This document shows, piece after piece, positions 1 to 9,898 of a DNA stretch of 64,000 nt. Source of the DNA: Reticulitermes speratus. Taxonomy: Eukaryota > Arthropoda > Insecta > Blattodea > Rhinotermitidae. The number at the start of each line of letters is the position of its first letter. Within the stretch, counting starts at the first letter, position 1. The DNA lies in assembly GCA_021186555.1 (NCBI GenBank), contig JAJKFL010000003.1, forward strand, positions 49,997,630 to 50,061,629. Direction: 5' to 3'. The notes below the pieces were generated by a model. The model ran no database searches, was not told the DNA's origin, and saw nothing but the letters and a program-made list of their open reading frames with translations. Both the position numbers and the translations under genes were made by a program.

Positions 1-63
1 GCAGCTATACCTCTCCTCTCCCTAGTTGTCTTTATGGCGTGGACTGGGATAAATATACCTGTA
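1..63 (+). repeat. SINE family B, 3' end only
   Basis: gcagctatacctctcctctc ... gtctttatggcgtggactgggataa matches the tail of the 39287 copy; the rest lies before the window. Confidence 0.65.
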
Positions 64-142
64 TGCAACTAGCTATTTATCTTTAGTGGTATAAAAGTCA
101 GGAATTTTATATTTAGCAATAGAACAACAATTCTCCATTCTT

Positions 143-433
143 CTCTTTTTTTTTTGTGAAGGGCCCCGCAGCAGATGCTACGGACGCACCGCAGCCTTAA
201 GGCTTATTGTCCAACCCTGTGATGAAGATGATTAGTATTTTTTTCGTTTTCCATGTAATGGGGCACCGGTGGAATGAAATTGACAGGGGAAAACCGAAGT
301 ACTCGGGGGGAGGGGGGGAACCTGTCCCTATGCCACTTTGTCCACCACAAATCTCACACGGACTGACCCAGGATCGAACCCGGACCTCCGCGGTGAGAGG
401 CCGGCGACTAACCGCCTGAGCCATGGCACGGCC
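143..433 (-). repeat. SINE family C, reverse, near full length
   Basis: On the minus strand it begins GGCCGTGCCATGGCTCAGGC (A box) with B box GGGTTCGATCC, a body containing gccactttgtccacc (+ sense), and ends in an A tail (T run at 146-155 on +). A G-rich tract lies at 304-317. It is very similar to 26350-26632. Confidence 0.85.
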
Positions 434-1020
434 ATTTCCTCTTCTTTACCAACACACACAACGTTTCGGCTGATTAAGATGTGCTACAGGAACCTGACAC
501 TAAACATACCCCCGATGGTAGCTGAAAACATCTAACTTCCCAACGTTACTTTCCTACGAATTGTTACGTTGTTTCTTCACGCTTCCTTCTCATCATTCCG
601 GGAAGCCACGTGACTCATCCACACGCTGTTCATTGCTATTCAGTATGCAAAGGGCGCGTGGCCACCGGAAGTTATGTTAGCATGGGTACGTGAGGGCGCC
701 ACACGGCGTAGAGCACGTCGCATACTCGAGCGGGTAGTGTTTCATGACTGGGTTTTAATTCTAATCACGTCCTGTAACATAAATTTTTGTCTTGCTAAGA
801 TCAAGACAAGGGCTGTACTATTACCAGTTGTTGAAGTTAGACTGAAATTGTTCATCATTTCACTTGTTTCGATATAGCAAGATAGCTAACGAGTACCATA
901 ACTTGGGCGCCACGTGGGACATGTACACAGGGCCGGTTTGAGGCTATTTCAATTTATTCTAGCTGTATGGGGCCACACTATTCGGGGGGAAGTGTAGAAG
1001 AAATACAATCAGGGTTATAG

Positions 1021-1330
1021 TAGGTGGCGCAGTTGATTGAGGCACTGCGCTACAAGCCGGAAGGTCGCGGGTTTGATTCCCGATGATGTCATTGGAATTT
1101 TTCATTGACATAATCCTTTCGGTCGCACTATGGCCCTGGGATCGACTCAGCCTCTAACAGAAATGAGTACCAGGAATATTTCCTGGTGGGTAAAGGCGGC
1201 CGGTGCGTAGGGCTAACAACCTTACCACCTTCATGTGCCGATGTCTAGAAATCTGGGAGCCTCAACCTCCTGGAACCCTAAGGGCCCTGTCCAGACCTGT
1301 AATGGGATTGTTTTACCTTTGCTTTAAACC
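1021..1330 (+). repeat. SINE family A, near full length
   Basis: A tRNA-like head (gtggcgcagttgattgaggc, then B box gcgggtttgattccc) is followed by a body ctctaacagaaatgagtacc and ggtaaaggcggccggtgcgt, ending in ttttacctttgctttaaacc. It is highly similar to 5120-5405. Confidence 0.85.
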
Positions 1331-1480
1331 TTGAGGAAAAAGGCAACTTGGGACACCCTGGCCTATTTGAGCACATAATATTAAAATGGATCTTGAGTAA
1401 ATAGTTTGGAGGGTGTGGATTTATCTGGCTCTGGATAAGAACCAGTAGCGTGTTGTTGTCAATACAGTAATGAATTAAAC

Positions 1481-1726
1481 TTTTTTTTTTCTGTGGCGCT
1501 GCAGTCCAAATCGGGCCTAGGCCGCCTCCTGTTTGCAGTTTCTAGATCACACACAATTAGACACACACCCGGTAGGACTCCTCTGAACGAGTGATCAGCT
1601 CATCGCACAGGCCGCTACCTACACAACACACAGCAAACACAACAGACGAACATCCATGCCCTCAGCTGGATTCGAAACCGCGATCCCAGCAACCAAGCGG
1701 CCGCAGACCTAAGCCCTAGACGGCAG
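1481..1726 (-). repeat. SINE family D, reverse, nested in an H-type repeat
   Basis: It has a T run at 1481-1490, then ctgtggcgctgcagtccaaa, gatcacacacaattagacac, tgatcagctcatcgcacagg and a minus-strand B box ggtttcgaatcc. Flanks gaattaaac and gattgaaac may be the target duplication. The host H repeat continues on both sides. Confidence 0.75.
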
Positions 1727-2164
1727 ATTGAAACATTTGGGCTCCAAAAAATGTGAGAAGTTTCTTGACTAGCTGAGCAACAATTAGTGTTGCAACCGTA
1801 ACTGTGCTCTATGAATTTAGCTATTGTGGAATAAGGCTTTCCATTTTGACTTTGTCCAATGTCTGTATTGAATACAAGATTCTAACCACAATGCTTAAGC
1901 AGACTGGGTTTGTTTTTGCCCTCAGGGAGGAGAGGGGGGAATGGGACAAACGGCGTTGGTGTCTTCCCTCCTTTTGTCGAAGGATGAAGATAAAGCCAGA
2001 TCCAGAAACGTCCTGTTCATTGAGACGATGAACTAGCTCAACTGTAGTGTGATAATATAAATACATTTCATTAAAATTCAGAACATTGTAGGTTGTTAGT
2101 TAGGGAGGTTGTTAGTTAGGGATATGGGTTTCCAGAAAGATATATTGGTGTACTTGTGTTACAG

Positions 2165-2289
2165 GAATTGACTATGTCACTGGTGAGAACTTCCTGGACA
2201 TGTTGGATAATGGTGTGGTGGTGTGCCATTTGGCAAGAGTTATTCAGGAACGTGCCAAACAAGTTATTGACATGGGATCTGTCAAGGGT
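2165..2289 (+). CDS. GAS2L: GAS2-like exon: CH domain, first visible exon
   Basis: The acceptor is ttacag and the donor gtaagt. Two bases complete a codon from an upstream exon, then 41 codons read through [20 protein letters not shown] and end in MGSVKG, phase 0. This is CH-domain helix sequence typical of GAS2 proteins. The preceding exon is not visible in 1-2164. Confidence 0.88.
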
Positions 2290-5200
2290 GTAAGTTTTGA
2301 TCTATACTGTGTAATTAGGAATCTCTTGACTACAGAACACATATAATTGGGTATATAAAAGTATGGGACGAGCAGTGCTGTTGGTTGAGGAACAGTGCCA
2401 AAAGACGGGAGGTTCCAGGTTCGATTCCCGGTAGGGTTCTTGGAAATTTTCAAGTGACCTATTCCTTCTGCCTGCATTTAGTAGTCCTGGGGTCCACTCA
2501 GCGTCTAACAGAAATGAATACCAAGGAATTTCCTTGGGGTAAAGTGCGGCTGACACATAGAGCTGACAACTCTGCCATCCTATTTGTGCCGAATATCAAA
2601 GTAAGGATGGAAGCCCAACATTCCATCCCCCCTCTGAGTCTTCATGACTTGTTATGGGAAAGCTTTACCTTGCATATAAAACTTTGCTGCCCTTTTTTGC
2701 TACTTAATTTCTAGCTAGGAAATGTCAAAGTGCGCAGTTTAGTGAAGCTAAAATTGTAATAGTCAATACTGATGTGCAAAACTGTTGATTCTGGAACAGA
2801 TGAAATGTCATATTTACCAGAGTGTAAAACAATAAGTTTTTTCTTATTCATCATCTGAAAAATGGGTGGTTGCTTGTAAACACACACAAAGTTAACCATG
2901 TTTTGTAAAGGTATTTTCTTGAAGATTTGCCTGAACCCTGAAGGGTTGCCTTACATGGCATGGTTCTGTGAGTGTGAGAGAATACTTTTATCTTTTCACA
3001 AGATTTTTAGATTATTTGCATTTCCTTTGATGTTACGCTTTGCTATTACTTTCGCAAGGCTGCTTGGCATTCATTTGAACTATGAAGTGTCAACAAATCT
3101 TCGAGTAAATCTGTATGTGTAGTGCATTTTAACAATGCTTGGTTTGAGCAGAAATCTTTAAAAACACAACATAATGTTAGACAATAACACAAACTGAAAC
3201 CAGTATGGCTCCATCTACTTTCAGCCTCTTCCAACAATCAAAGGCCGCTGTTGGGAAAATGCAGCTAGGAGGAGCTTCTTCTCAAGGGACAACATGGAGA
3301 ACTTTATCCAGTTTTGTCGAAAACTTGGAGTCCATCAGAATCTTCTGTTTGAAAGCGATGATCTTGGTATGAAATTGTAATATTCTTGCACTGGCACTCA
3401 GATGCCAGAATTATTTATAAATATTCGAAATATTTTTTAGATATCTAAGAAGATTTACAACATTTCAGTTTTCAGTTCTTGAGGTAATGTCTTGGCATTT
3501 GCTGGAATGAATGAGACAAACAAGCAAAGACCCTCACAATGGTTACTGAGACGACCAAGATCTGAACCAAGAATCTTCCAAATAAAATATTTACAGCATT
3601 AAACTACAGCAACATTTTTGGTCACTTGTTATAATAAGAAGACATAATATGCACTTATCCACTGTGGAAAAGTCAGATATAATCAGAAACTTATATAAAA
3701 CTAAGCTGCTACCACAATAACTGTTGAAATTCCTTTTAGTTCTGCATAATCAACCTCGGAATGTGATCCTGTGCCTGCTAGAAGTGTCTCGCCTTGCATC
3801 TCGCTACAGTGTGGAGCCTCCAAGTCTGGTGCAGCTGGAGAAGGAAATAGCAGAAGAAGAATCTCAGTCACATTCTCACTGCCATTCAGATTCTGGACTG
3901 TCACACAGTTCACTGATGTCATGGCAGTTCCAGTCCAGTCCTGCCATCACACCTCGCTCCTCCCCAGACAAGATACGGCACAGCAGGCAAGGACGAAGGA
4001 AGGGGAAATTACTATTATAAATAATGTCAAGGCAGTGGTGTGTCTCTGGACTGTGCCCTATCCCAGGCACAATATTAAAACTTAAATATAAAACATCCAT
4101 TTAAGGTTAGATACACTTGATACAGAAATAATTTCAAGTAACACAAAACACTGATTAATATAATTGTATTGTTAACTGCCTGGTTGCATGTTTCGGCTCT
4201 AAAAACAAAGGCATTATCAGTCCTATATATACTGTAAGTTAACATACAGTAATTCAATATAAGATTGCCAAAATCTTGATATTTTCCAGTAATAAACATT
4301 CTTATATTGAATTCCTCTATATATTAACTTATATATAGGCCTGACAATGGCTTGATTTTTAGATCTGAAACATGTAGACAGCTTGATACAAATAAAAGAA
4401 ATTTTACTTGTACGTCATCAAACACAACCTTTATAATTAAAGAAATCTTGTTCACATTAACTCTAGTGAGTCTTAATGTAAAGAAGATTTATTTACTGAT
4501 AGACCTTGTGTCTGATATTGTACAAGTATTATTTGTAATACATATGACACAACAGGATGCCAGAAGTCATAAAGTGATACAAATGAAATGGTATTCATCA
4601 ATGTTGTGTTAGCTGAAATTGTTTCTTAGTGAGCGACAAAATTGAAAGTTTCTCACTCATCGTCAACTACAGGAGAATTCCCTTAATCTAGCATCAATGG
4701 GATCAGACAATTGCCAGATTGTCAAATAGTACCTATACTATTCTAATTTCTTATAGTATTTATTTTGTTTGCAGAAAAAGGCTTAGCTTTTTGTCAGTTA
4801 TTGTAGGCCCAGTCACAGGTTTTCCGTTTCAATGCACTGCTATAAACCACTTATAGAGCACGTTGTCCAACTGCTGAAGTATCAGGATTTCTGGGTTATT
4901 AGCATCCATTAGCATAGCATTAAAGGAATTTTACTGTACCTTGGATGAATATTCATATGTGAAGTAGTATGGAATCATCTTATTTTGAGAAGTGTTAACA
5001 AACATCTTACTCCATTTTATTTATAGGCACGGTGTAGGAATGTGATGCACCACTGTACCAGAGAAATGTTACATGCATGTTTGTTATTAATGTATTGTAT
5101 GTGGTATATGCAGAGTGTTGGGGGCACGCGGTGGCGCAGTTGGTTGAGGCACTACGCTACAAGCCGGAATGTCGCGGGTTCGATTCCCGATGGTGTCATT

Positions 5201-8200
5201 GGAATTTTTCATTGACATAACTGTTTCGGTCACACTATGGCCCTGGGGTTCGACTCAGCCTCTAACAGAAATGAGTACCAGGAATCTTTCCTGGGGGGTA
5301 AAGGCGGCCGGTGCGTAGGGCTGACAACCTTACCACCTTCATGTGCCGATTGTCTAGAAATCTGGGAGCCTCAACTCCTGGAACCCTAAGGGCCTGTAAT
5401 GGTATTGTTTTTTATATGCAGATTGTTAGAAGCAGATTCAAACTTTATAGTACATATTCTTGGAGAGTCAGGATAATAACTCATTACAGTGAATAGGCTA
5501 CAGGCTGGACAACTAAAAAATTGTTGTTTGATTCTGGCAGGTGGAAGATATTTAAATGTTTTCCAAAGCACCCAGACCAAATCTGGGGACCACCCAGCCT
5601 TCTTTTCAATGGGTACCTGGGGTAAAGTGGCATGGTTATGAAGCTGACCACTCACCTCCATCTGTTGCTATGGTTAAAAATGAAGGAATCTATACTTCCA
5701 TTCTCCCATATATCTTCACAGCGTGTATAAGGCTACCTTTACCTGTACAGTACACATTCTTGGTTTCTTTAAAGTTATAACCTCTGCTATATAAACTGCA
5801 TTTTATGACAGAATATGTGCTTCTCAATTATAGTGTTACAGTTCTTATTTTATGTGTGTCTAATAACTGCAACCAGGCCCATAGCCAGGGTGGTGCAAGT
5901 GAATGCAATGCACCCCCAACAAGTCTGGATGAACCCACTCTGAATTTGCAAAATATCAAACACAACATGCTGATCAGCCTGCTAACAAACACATGACACT
6001 GCCACATCCATGAATTGTCTTTGTTGAACCACTATGGTTGGAAACAAATCATTTTCAAAGATGTATATAGATGTAAGATTTTTTGTGCAATGTTATAGAG
6101 CGCATTATGTAAGAAAAATGTTTTTGTTCCTAATGAAGGCACTTTTTATGCTTATGCATAAATAATACATATATAGAGTATATGTATAACAGAGCATTAT
6201 ATACGCATATAAATGTATGTATGTATGTATGTACAGTAAAACCCCTATTTAATGAATTGCTGGGGGATTAGAATATATTTCACTAAATCGATGTTTTCAT
6301 TAAACGGAGGTTTTATTGTTTATATGGAGCTATTGTCGGGACATGAAAAAACATCACTAAATCCGGGATTTCACTAAAGGCGGGAACATTAAATCGGGGT
6401 TTTACTGTATATGCACCTGCACTAGAAGCTACTGCACTCACTGTGTTCATTGTCTGGCTATGGACCTGAGTGCAGCATGTTACATGTCAGAGTTTCAGAG
6501 CAGGGAAACCCCGATTTTAATATTCCTGGATTTAATGTTTTCTCCAGTCTAATGTTCATCCTCAGTAATGCCAAGCCAGTAATCTCGGTGTTAAATATCC
6601 TACATTTTAAGATTTTCCGGTTTTGGGTCTACAAATCAAATGGTCCCCAAAAAACTTTAAATGGGGGTTTCAATCTGTATAAATGTGGGAACTAACCACA
6701 CTGAACAGTATGCTTTTCCTCACTTGTAGAATGGTTTAATTTTGAAAGCACTAAGTAATTTTCAAGGCATTTTTTGTTAAAACTTTCTGTAAATGGAAAA
6801 ATGTTATATTATTCCTGGCATAAGCAAAGTTGAAGTGGTCGAATTACAATATTTTCAGTCTCCTGCCTGAACAGTGGTTTTTCTCATGTGTGCAGTTCTT
6901 CATCGGCAATCTCATCAGGCAGCATTAATCGATGGGGCCGTACTCCAGTTCCGCGTCCACGTAGTAGTGAGCATCGCAGTCTGATGTTAATAGAGAGCTC
7001 TCCTGGTGGTGTGGGTGCAATGTCTCCCCAGCGAGACCTGCGCCGAACAGCTAGCGAGGGCAACACAGGTCCAGCAGCAACAAGTGCGGGTGCTAGTGAT
7101 GGTGTTCCCAGGACACAACTGAGGACGATTGGTCGAGGGGCAGTGGTGAGGATCCAGATCTAGAAATTGATCAGGATCTTGGACAGGGAGACCACACAGA
7201 CATCACCGAATTGGATAGGAGGGTGAGTTTGGAAAGATAAGAGAAAAAAACTGATATAGAAAATGGTTTTGAATTATTTATGTATATCATACACTGTGGC
7301 TGATTGCAAGACTTAAGCTTCTCACAGCAGTCTTCATAAACACTCCAGTATTCTGGGATATGGCGCCATGGAGATTAGTATATTAGGTACTACAAGTATA
7401 TACCATTGTGCACCATGTCATATCCCAGAAGACATGGAATATTCATACAACAGATACTCTGCAGACATTATAAGACCCCTGTTAATGGAAACTGTTCGGA
7501 AATCATACACATTTTTTTCGTTTTACATTTATATTTTTGTATAACAGAAAGCTGAGATTAAACATGTTGTATAGTAGGAAGAAATTATTTCAGCATTAAT
7601 GACAAAATTAAACTGAACACTTGCTAATGAAACCCAGCCCTTCTGGTCCACTTCTATCCACAGTCCCTTGCAAATCTTTGATTTGGGCTCTTTACTTATT
7701 AATGTCGTTGTGGTTGCTTACCCTTCCTTTCTCCCTCTCTCCTCTACACTGTCTAGAAAAGGTAGAGAGAAGAAAAGTCACAACCCCCTGGTGCAAATCA
7801 AACCCAGGTCATCCATGCTTTCAGTGAGTTACACAACTGACTGAGCTATTGTGGCTCATGTACACATATACGAAACAAGTATAAATAAAATAATAAATAA
7901 TCACATAATCAGATAAACAGACAACTATTGTAGTTAAACACTACTTCGAAGAGTTGGGCGTAGATGGTTGGATGACATTAAAATGAATCTTAAAAAATAC
8001 AGTGGAAGGGTGCAGAATGGGTCCGTGTGGTTCAGGACAGGCACCAGTGGTAGGAGCTTGTAATATGATCAACATTTCGAGAACATAAGAGGTAGGAAAC
8101 TTCTTGTGTAGCTGAGTGACAATTTCTTCTCAAGAAGAATTTTGTTCCACAAGGTTGGCTGAGTAATTAGTTACTGTTACCTTTTATTAAAATTAGAAAC

Positions 8201-9898
8201 ATTGTATAAAGGAGTATTGTTAAAGAGCTAAAAATGTGAAATATTCTTCACATGAAGCTGCTGTTACAGGCAGTCCTCATTTAATGTTGGCCTGAGTAAC
8301 ACTGTTTCACTTTAATGTTGACGGATTTTAATGACCAAAGTTTTGATTAACATTGGCTGGATTTGGGTTAACATCGCTTTGGCAGGCACCTGGCAGGAGC
8401 TGCAATGACCAGACTTCTGGTATCTTAATTTTTGTGGGAAAAGTCCTCCATCCTACGTTAATTCACTCTACTGATTTTCAGCAACATACCCCCAGTGTTA
8501 AATGAGGACTTACTGTGTTATCTGCTGCACATATACGTGTCAAGGAGAATGTTTCATTCTTTCTCTTTTTGTGACACAGGTCCAACAGGTGACAAGAGTG
8601 GCTCAGCGCCACTGTCAGTGCCCCTCCACCAAGTGCAACAAGATGAAGGTGAAAAAAGTAGGAGAGGGTCGATACAACATAGCCGGCCGCAATGTCTTCA
8701 TCAGGGTAAGATTCACTATCCTTCTATAATAAACTTTATTTTTCATTCTGTATGGGTTCAACATAAAATAAATCATCCAGTAAACCCCCATCTTCTTACT
8801 CTACATTTACTTGATTACAAGGTTACTTCGTCCCACACTCCCCACCTTTCCCAGTAGTAAAGTTTAAGAAACAGCAATTTTATTACTTAAGAATTCTAAC
8901 ATGATGGTGATGCAAAATTTTAAGATCATAACTGACAAACGTGGTGTAGTGAAAATCTGTATTACATTGTGACCATGGGAATCAGTCACATGGATGGTGG
9001 GGATGACACTGAAGGCTTGACCCCTTCTGCCTCCTGTTATATTCTCCTCCAGCCTCTCCTCATCTAGTCATCCATCCCTAATGGAGATATCACTCTCAAC
9101 ATTCCTGTGAAAGGAATAACTACAGAACTGGAGAAGAATGTATTAAGAACATTTGAGGGAAGCACAACAACTTGGGAATGATAAAGGAGTCCAATCCATG
9201 GGACTTTTTTTCCCATGGAATTAGTATAGTGTAAATTATGTGCAGAATAGATTACTCAATTTTAAGTTTTTTCCTCCCCTCACCCCTACAGAATTCTTTG
9301 TTGTCTACTACACTTAATTAAATGTTATTAGTAATTCTCCCTAAACCTTAGTACATTCCTGACATTCCTGCACACATTAATGGTCATGTGCCTTACACTT
9401 GTGTCCCTCATCTACTCTAATATACTTTAGACAAACTCTGAGTTACTTTATGTAAATTTAAGAGCTTGAAACAGAAACATGCTAAATTGAATCTTTAACA
9501 AACGACTGATGCCTTTATGTCAGTGTTTGATAAAAGTAGTATTTATTAGTGTGGACCACCTTTACATGTTCTTATCATCAGTTTTACGCTTTTGTTTATA
9601 CATTCTGCTCCTCTTAGTTCTAACCCCAGGTAGTAAAACTCATTGTTAATCAAATAATGACAAAAATTCCCTACATTTCAATATTCCTTTATTTGCTGAA
9701 GCTGTTAAAGGGTCGCCACATGATGGTCCGTGTGGGAGGTGGCTGGACACCCTGGAGCACTTCCTTCTGCGACATGATCCCTGCCAGGTGAAGGTAGTAA
9801 ACCGGGACTCCCCAACAAACAAATCATCTTCACCATCATACCTGCACATCCAGGCTAAATACCGTAGTTCGCCACCATCAGATTCAATGGGACGCTAG
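2165..9898 (+). CDS. GAS2L: GAS2-like protein (pickled-eggs type), 3' part, six exons
   Basis: Proteins of this family cross-link actin to microtubules through a calponin-homology (CH) domain and a GAS2/GAR domain; the Drosophila member is pickled eggs. Six exons are visible: 2165-2289, 3225-3366, 3740-3986, 6896-7222, 8580-8705 and 9702-9898. The first two and the start of the third encode CH-domain sequence ([49 protein letters not shown]). A Ser/Pro/Arg-rich linker follows. The last two exons encode the GAS2 domain, with the Cys-rich HCQCPSTKC segment, then [11 protein letters not shown] and, in another frame, [14 protein letters not shown]. The 5' exons with the start codon were not found. 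Exon phases agree throughout only if one base is missing in exon 6896-7222 and one in 9702-9898, so the gene as written has two frameshifts. These may be sequence errors or real lesions. Family assignment is secure; the exact orthologue is inferred. Confidence 0.88.
2365..2692 (+). repeat. SINE, mosaic of family A body and family B tail
   Basis: The tRNA-like head has B box ggttcgattcccgg. The body tctaacagaaatgaatacca and ggtaaagtgcggctgac matches family A; the 3' part gagtcttcatgacttgttat matches family B (gggccttcatggcctgttct). It lies in the GAS2-like intron 2290-3224. Confidence 0.8.
3225..3366 (+). CDS. GAS2L: GAS2-like exon: CH domain, second visible exon
   Basis: The acceptor is tttcag and the donor gtatga. 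It encodes [20 protein letters not shown], then [26 protein letters not shown] string (SRDN codons) is intact here, unlike in two later exons. It ends with one base of a split Val codon. Confidence 0.9.
3740..3986 (+). CDS. GAS2L: GAS2-like exon: end of CH domain and Ser-rich linker
   Basis: The acceptor is ttttag. The split codon gives Val, then [20 protein letters not shown], the last CH helix, followed by a Glu-rich and then Ser/His-rich linker ([27 protein letters not shown]). The reading frame stays open to a stop at 4018-4020. No convincing GT donor lies before it. The best donor is AGCAG/GCAAGG at 3986/3987, a GC-AG intron, and it gives exactly the phase needed for the next exon (AG plus T, Ser). 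The 3' boundary is therefore inferred. Confidence 0.75.
4165..4395. repeat. Foldback element with GAAAC-hairpin module in both arms
   Basis: The arms are imperfect inverted repeats: the left contains gcatgtttcggctctaaaaa and the right ttagatctgaaacatgtaga, with inner arms ggcattatcagtcctatata and tatataggcctgacaatggc. It is non-coding and lies in the GAS2-like intron 3987-6895. Confidence 0.7.
4670..4936. mobile_element. pogo/Tigger-like MITE (267 bp), TA-flanked
   Basis: The left end CAGGAGAATTCCCTTAATCT and the right end AAAGGAATTTTACTG are imperfect inverted repeats between TA dinucleotides at 4668-4669 and 4937-4938. The internal TGGGATCAGACA-TTGCCAGATT block recurs at 36831-36915. Confidence 0.7.
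5120..5405 (+). repeat. SINE family A, near full length
   Basis: The head gtggcgcagttggttgaggc has a canonical B box gggttcgattccc, with the same body and tail as 1021-1330. RNA polymerase III promoter boxes are intact, so this copy looks young. It lies in the GAS2-like intron 3987-6895. Confidence 0.88.
5490..5755 (+). repeat. SINE family B, diverged
   Basis: cccagaccaaatctggggac, caatgggtacctggggtaaa and cactcacctccatct match the B body; the head is decayed. It lies 85 bases after the family A copy at 5120-5405. Confidence 0.7.
6234..6407. mobile_element. pogo/Tigger-like MITE (174 bp), TA-flanked
   Basis: Ends CAGTAAAACCCCTATTTAAT and AAATCGGGGTTTTACTG form inverted repeats, flanked by TA on both sides (6232-6233, 6408-6409). 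It is non-coding and lies in the GAS2-like intron 3987-6895. Confidence 0.85.
6501..6677. mobile_element. Second, degenerate copy of the same MITE
   Basis: Ends CAGGGAAACCCCGATTTTAA and TTTAAATGGGGGTTTCAATC are diverged versions of the 6234-6407 termini, and TA follows the right end. Size is nearly identical (177 bp) and the two copies are 93 bp apart. Confidence 0.65.
6896..7222 (+). CDS. GAS2L: GAS2-like exon: Ser/Arg/Gly-rich linker, one-base frameshift
   Basis: The acceptor is gtgcag and the donor gtgagt. The first frame reads [20 protein letters not shown] onward to GVPR near 7112. From about 7112 the coding-like sequence continues one base out of frame as [18 protein letters not shown] and ends DITELDRR. 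The LDRR ending suits the join to VQQVTRVAQ in the next exon. Adding one G at AGGAC (7110-7114) restores the frame and the phase. A different reading avoids the frameshift: an alternative donor gtgagg at 7146, giving exon 6896-7145, which also ends in phase 0 but drops the acidic segment. Confidence 0.75.
8267..8515. mobile_element. pogo/Tigger-like MITE (about 250 bp)
   Basis: The left CAGGCAGTCCTCATTTAATG and the right AATGAGGACTTACTG form inverted termini. The interior repeats TTTAATGTTGRC-like motifs. It ends about 65 bases before the GAS2-like exon at 8580, so it lies very close to a splice acceptor. Confidence 0.7.
8580..8705 (+). CDS. GAS2L: GAS2-like exon: first half of GAS2/GAR domain
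   Basis: The acceptor is gacacag and the donor gtaaga. It holds exactly 42 codons, phase 0 at both ends: [20 protein letters not shown], then [20 protein letters not shown] and IR. The Cys/His cluster and the VGEGRYN turn are hallmarks of the GAS2 domain. Confidence 0.92.
9702..9898 (+). CDS. GAS2L: GAS2-like last exon: end of GAS2 domain, one-base frameshift
   Basis: The acceptor is gctgaag. [15 protein letters not shown] reads in the incoming frame. The conserved continuation [20 protein letters not shown] is one base out of frame and runs to [10 protein letters not shown] and a TAG at 9896-9898. The family has GGWDTLEH here, which needs TGGGAC; the window has TGGAC at 9744-9748. One G is missing relative to the family, either in the genome or in the assembly. 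In the unshifted frame the exon would continue [15 protein letters not shown] and stop early. Confidence 0.85.

Noticed and set aside
3771..4085. Alternative 104-codon frame overlapping the GAS2-like exon
   Set aside because: Shadow of the CH-domain exon in another frame; it does not match the family.
5120..5195. tRNA-like sequence
   Set aside because: Same reason: it is the head of SINE family A, repeated at 1021.
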